From the IMG/VR virus record IMGVR_UViG_3300008267_000006, positions 47,488 through 111,487 of that record: 64,000 bases of DNA. One strand, written 5' to 3'. The DNA is from a virus. The notes beneath the pieces are model-generated. The model was given only the letters and a program-made list of their open reading frames with translations. It was not told where the DNA came from and made no database searches. Position numbers and translations under genes: made by a program. Of the stretch, positions 60,577 through 64,000 are shown piece after piece (position 1 is the first letter of the stretch; each line of letters opens with the position of its first letter).

Positions 60577-62457
60577 TTATCCTTTATTTACGTCAAATTT
60601 AACATTTAAGTCAATTTTTTTACCAGTTGAAATAGATGTTATTCTTATTTTAAAATTTTTGCCCCAGACAGAAGGTGTATAAGCTCCTACGTTTATTTTT
60701 TGCAATAAAGCTTGTCTATTTTGTCCCATAGGCTGATCTTCTAAAATTAGATGAGGCATTGATGGTTGGATAAAAAGATTTTTTTTAAGTTTTTTTGTTG
60801 ACTCTCTTAAAGAAGTTGGATCTTTAACAAAATCATATTCTCCTATTAAATGATAAATAACTCCACCATTATTAACTATCTCAAGAGTTAAAACTTTAGA
60901 AGGATTAGAGAAATGACCATGATAATCTATACCTCTAAATGCATAATAATATTTAACATTTGGTCTTAAATCGTTTTCTTCCCATGAAGCTCCAGAGCTT
61001 CCATTAGTTTCAACGGTAACTTTTTTACCTAAAACAAAGCTTTGATAATCATCTGGAGGCTGCTGTAATCTGTATATCTCAAATGTTTTATTTGGCTCAT
61101 CGTTAGAAAAAAGAACTTCTGGCTCTCCTCTATCAGCAGTTAAGCTTTGAGCTGAAAAAATTTTATCTCTTATTGACAATTCAGCTGGTGATAGAGTTAA
61201 TAAATTCTCTTTTGTTGTACCAGCGCCAGTATTTAAAAAAATCTTTACTTTTTTATCTTCATTTGCATAAGGAATAATTTCGACACCTGGTGGAACTGGT
61301 GGTGTATCGTATATAATACCAGCATATTCTGGTCCGTCTACTAAACGTAGATCAATAAAATTAGATGTAGAAAATTTTAATTTTGTAAGATCGGTATCTA
61401 TTTTATCTACAAAACATTTAACTCCAACACTAAGAACAATTAAAGATATTTTATATCTATATGTTTTATCATATTTTACTTGAGTGTCAACAAAATTCAT
61501 TATTGATTCTTGCGTGTTTGGTATATACCATTCTTGTAGTGAAGTGACACCAGATAATGTATCGTATTTTGTTATTTTATATGCTATAACTTCAGAATAT
61601 GTTTTTTTATTTTCTAAAACAATATCTTTATATGATAAACTTAAATTTTTTATAATATTATTTATTTTATGACTAAATTGTAAAAAGTTTTTTATATTTT
61701 TTTGATTTTCTTGATTTAATATCCAATTATCAAAACGAATTACATTATTATTAGTTAAACTTTTTTTACAAACATCTAAAACTTGGTCATATATTAAATG
61801 TTCTGTAAATAAATCATAAAAATGAGATAATTGTGAATCATTTTGCCAAGTAATATCAACATACATTGGAAATAAAATTTTATAATTATTTGTCTTCTTA
61901 AAAAATTCTTTTAAGTTTTGTATGTTTTCTGCTGCTATATTAATTGAATTACTAAAAATTTTTATTTTATCAGATGGGCTGACATTAAATGTCATATTTT
62001 CAAATATATCGTTATTGATGATATTTTTTGAATTTACTCCACCATAAATATCTTTAAACATTTCATATACTGATGGAAGGTTTGTCTCATGAACATTTTT
62101 AATGTTTTCTTCATATTTTTTTATTAAAAAATTATATATAAAATTAAAATTAGCAGTATAATAATCACCAGTGTCGATATCTAAATTCTTTATTTCTCCA
62201 TAAACCTCAGTAGAACTATCCGCAAGTGCTGCTATTTGCTCTGGTAATTCTTTTTTTGCTTCATATGGCACATTAACACTTGAATTTAAGTATTCAAAAC
62301 TTTTTGTCTGCTCAAAAAAGGACTGTTCATATCCAATATTATTTATTGTCCATTCATTATATTTTATTTTATCCCAAGAAGAATTATACCCATAAAAAAT
62401 TTTTGAAAAAATATCTTTTGAAGCTTCTGAGATAAAATCTATTTTTTTACCTGCCAT
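60577..62457 (-). CDS. Large unknown virion protein with Fn3-like C-terminal region
   Basis: 626 residues. The N-terminal ~320 residues are helical and polar with no recognised motif. Residues about 430-540 look like a fibronectin-III-type sandwich: FEIYRLQQPPDDYQSFVLGK, then NDLRPNVKYYYAFRGIDYHG and SNPSKVLTLEI, the usual P-x-x-x-Y-Y-Y-x-[FV]-R-x-x-D pattern before a final strand. The C-terminal ~85 residues form another beta segment ending in DLNVKFDVNKG. Fn3-like domains are common on phage tails. Neighbours are structural, so this is probably a tail-associated protein. Confidence 0.55.
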   Translation of the reverse strand: MAGKKIDFISEASKDIFSKIFYGYNSSWDKIKYNEWTINNIGYEQSFFEQTKSFEYLNSSVNVPYEAKKELPEQIAALADSSTEVYGEIKNLDIDTGDYYTANFNFIYNFLIKKYEENIKNVHETNLPSVYEMFKDIYGGVNSKNIINNDIFENMTFNVSPSDKIKIFSNSINIAAENIQNLKEFFKKTNNYKILFPMYVDITWQNDSQLSHFYDLFTEHLIYDQVLDVCKKSLTNNNVIRFDNWILNQENQKNIKNFLQFSHKINNIIKNLSLSYKDIVLENKKTYSEVIAYKITKYDTLSGVTSLQEWYIPNTQESIMNFVDTQVKYDKTYRYKISLIVLSVGVKCFVDKIDTDLTKLKFSTSNFIDLRLVDGPEYAGIIYDTPPVPPGVEIIPYANEDKKVKIFLNTGAGTTKENLLTLSPAELSIRDKIFSAQSLTADRGEPEVLFSNDEPNKTFEIYRLQQPPDDYQSFVLGKKVTVETNGSSGASWEENDLRPNVKYYYAFRGIDYHGHFSNPSKVLTLEIVNNGGVIYHLIGEYDFVKDPTSLRESTKKLKKNLFIQPSMPHLILEDQPMGQNRQALLQKINVGAYTPSVWGKNFKIRITSISTGKKIDLNVKFDVNKG

Positions 62458-62468
62458 ATTTTATACCT

Positions 62469-64000
62469 TTAATATTGATCTCTTGTGCTTTTAATATTAT
62501 TTACTTTTCGTAATTTATAAGATCGAATTTGTTGCTCGTTTCTTATTTTTTGAAGTGTCGTTAACGATGCATTTTGTGGAGCAGTTAACGATGGAGCATT
62601 TGGAATAACAACGGAAGCAGCCCGAGGAGGAGAAGTTGTCTGCGACGGAATAAATGAAGCAGATCCTTGAGAAACAGGTATACTATCTTTTAAAAAGATA
62701 AAATATTGTCCATAAATTGGAAGTTGAATATTATGAAAACTATCAGTTTTAAAATGTATTGATGTAGTATACTTGGTTAATCTACAAAATATTTTTTCTC
62801 CATCAGACATATTAATGCTTTTTTCTTTTGAAAACATTTTCCATGAATTATCTTGCTGATCAAAAAACTCTATCATATGTATTGAATCATAATAAAATAA
62901 AAAATTACATGTTTTATCTAGATTTGTTCTTGGATCTAAATTATTTTTATTAATAAAGCTTGTTGATGCTTCTGATACATCAAAGTACGATTTTCCAATT
63001 GATATTTTATTATTATTTGTTGTTCTTGGAATAGGAATATTTGATATTTCATTATAGTTTTTAATAAATGATTTTATTTGATAAGGAGCAGTTTCCGCTA
63101 CTTGTTTTGGTATCTCTATATCTAAATTTACTTTTAATAATGTGTGAAGATTTGTTAAATCTATTTTATCGTTTATTTCATAAGAAGTAACTGATGCCTC
63201 TTGCTTAACTGTAGAGTTAGGTTGATTAAATGAAGATATAGCAGAATCAAAAGTTCTTTCTGGGATATAAATTGGATCGTTTTTTACTGACTTTTTTCTA
63301 TAATTTTCAATTGATACATTATAAGATGATAAATTTTCTAAAAATATATTATTTTTTATATTTGTTTCAGATAGTTCTTTTTTTGAATTATATTCTTTTA
63401 TTCTAGAAAAAATAGATTTTAAATCTATATCAAATCTTGAAGTAAGACTTGTTTTTTTTCCTTTTAAAGAAACATGAGTAGGAGTTTGAAATGTAATGTC
63501 TACTCCTCTCGATTTACTAGTGTCATATCTATCATCATAGTGATTTATATTTGTATTAAATAAGTCAGCTAATCTTGAATATCTAACAATTCCTTTTGGA
63601 TCGTCTTTATCTGTGCGATATCTTCCCGCTTCGTCTACAAAAAATGTATACCCGTAAGATAAGTCTTCTATTGAAACTATATCATTAAACCAATAAGTAT
63701 ATGTAAAGTTGCTTGATTTTATTGTTTTTATTGTTTTTTCTAATTCTAGACAACATTTTTGTAAAAATGAAACAAATAAATACATATCATCAATTGACGA
63801 GCCTGACGCATATGGATCATATATTGCTACATACATCCTAAATATTTCATCAACATCTCGTATATTATTTCCAGTATTTAATTTTTTTAAATTTTCAAAA
63901 GTTATTCTTAGGTTTTCAAAAAATTCTTCATTATTTTTATTGTATGTACTTTGATTAATATCAGTTGTTTTATTGCTACTATTAATAATATTATAATATA
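62469..64000 (-). CDS. Unknown virion-cluster protein, 5' end outside window
   Basis: The frame is open past the first in-frame ATG (63836) to the right edge, reading EEFFENLRITFENLKKLNTG and NNIRDVDEIFRMYVAIYDPY, with no stop and no ribosome site at that ATG. The gene therefore starts beyond the window; 510 residues are visible. The protein has a helical N-terminal part (DMYLFVSFLQKCCLELEKTI), a Ser/Thr/Asn-rich middle, a C-terminal beta region and a Pro/Ala/Ser-rich linker near the end (QGSASFIPSQTTSPPRAASV). I do not recognise the family. Its position next to tail structural genes suggests a virion component. Confidence 0.6.
   Translation of the reverse strand, partial: YYNIINSSNKTTDINQSTYNKNNEEFFENLRITFENLKKLNTGNNIRDVDEIFRMYVAIYDPYASGSSIDDMYLFVSFLQKCCLELEKTIKTIKSSNFTYTYWFNDIVSIEDLSYGYTFFVDEAGRYRTDKDDPKGIVRYSRLADLFNTNINHYDDRYDTSKSRGVDITFQTPTHVSLKGKKTSLTSRFDIDLKSIFSRIKEYNSKKELSETNIKNNIFLENLSSYNVSIENYRKKSVKNDPIYIPERTFDSAISSFNQPNSTVKQEASVTSYEINDKIDLTNLHTLLKVNLDIEIPKQVAETAPYQIKSFIKNYNEISNIPIPRTTNNNKISIGKSYFDVSEASTSFINKNNLDPRTNLDKTCNFLFYYDSIHMIEFFDQQDNSWKMFSKEKSINMSDGEKIFCRLTKYTTSIHFKTDSFHNIQLPIYGQYFIFLKDSIPVSQGSASFIPSQTTSPPRAASVVIPNAPSLTAPQNASLTTLQKIRNEQQIRSYKLRKVNNIKSTRDQY

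Noticed and set aside
62469-63836. Treating the 62469-63836 frame as a complete gene
   Set aside because: The frame is open past 63836 to the window edge and lacks a ribosome site there, so the gene is partial.
1-64000. tRNA genes, CRISPR arrays and insertion sequences
   Set aside because: No cloverleaf-like segment, no regularly spaced short repeats with unique spacers, and no transposase motif was found by eye. The fibre repeats are coding and adjacent without spacers.

Overview
This 64 kb window is part of the genome of a large, AT-rich tailed phage with a contractile tail and T4-like head genes, most plausibly a marine myovirus; the host cannot be named from the sequence. The evidence is a set of T4-type proteins: tail sheath (gp18), major capsid protein (gp23), prohead core (gp22), prohead protease (gp21), portal (gp20), large terminase (gp17) and a gp46/gp47-type recombination nuclease. 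They sit in a gene order that differs from T4. All genes but one lie on the minus strand, so transcription runs from high to low coordinates. No tRNA, rRNA, CRISPR array or transposase gene was seen. The longest gene-free stretch is about 200 bases.

Layout in transcription order (right to left). 64.0-56.2 kb: virion, tail and baseplate-like proteins, including two paralogs and a gp15-like candidate. 56.1-33.5 kb: an expanded fibre and adhesin locus of modular, mutually related proteins. They share a GGTG N-terminal module, two different C-terminal modules, polyglycine adhesin domains with inserted LamG-like domains, and long repeat shafts. 33.5-27.8 kb: a fibre-associated small protein, a RuvC-like resolvase, a DnaG-like primase, an acidic protein and a single-chain Mre11-Rad50 fusion. 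27.8-26.1 kb: a holin-like protein and two spanin-like membrane proteins, a candidate lysis cassette with no endolysin in view. 26.0-16.9 kb: packaging and head genes (terminase, intein-containing portal, accessory proteins, protease). 16.9-9.3 kb: a small virion protein, a 1956-residue fibre and three tandem small paralogs. 9.3-1 kb: an N-terminally helical small protein, a possible bS21-like protein, scaffold, capsid, the only plus-strand gene, two neck-like proteins and the sheath, which runs off the left edge.

Transcription signals form a consistent pattern. A motif close to ACTATTTATA lies about 15-90 nt upstream of many transcription-unit heads (sheath, neck, scaffold, the 26.7 kb membrane protein, the 53.9 kb and 60.5 kb genes, and a 24-residue micro-ORF), always in the same orientation relative to the gene. 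Rho-independent terminator hairpins separate several units. One sigma70-like promoter (TTGAAA, 17 nt, TATACT) precedes the recombination-nuclease gene.

The points most worth following up are the HNH intein with a duplicated helix-turn-helix-like segment in the portal, the fused Mre11-Rad50, the LamG domains embedded in polyglycine adhesins, the shuffled fibre modules, the micro-ORF with its hairpin, and the promoter motif.
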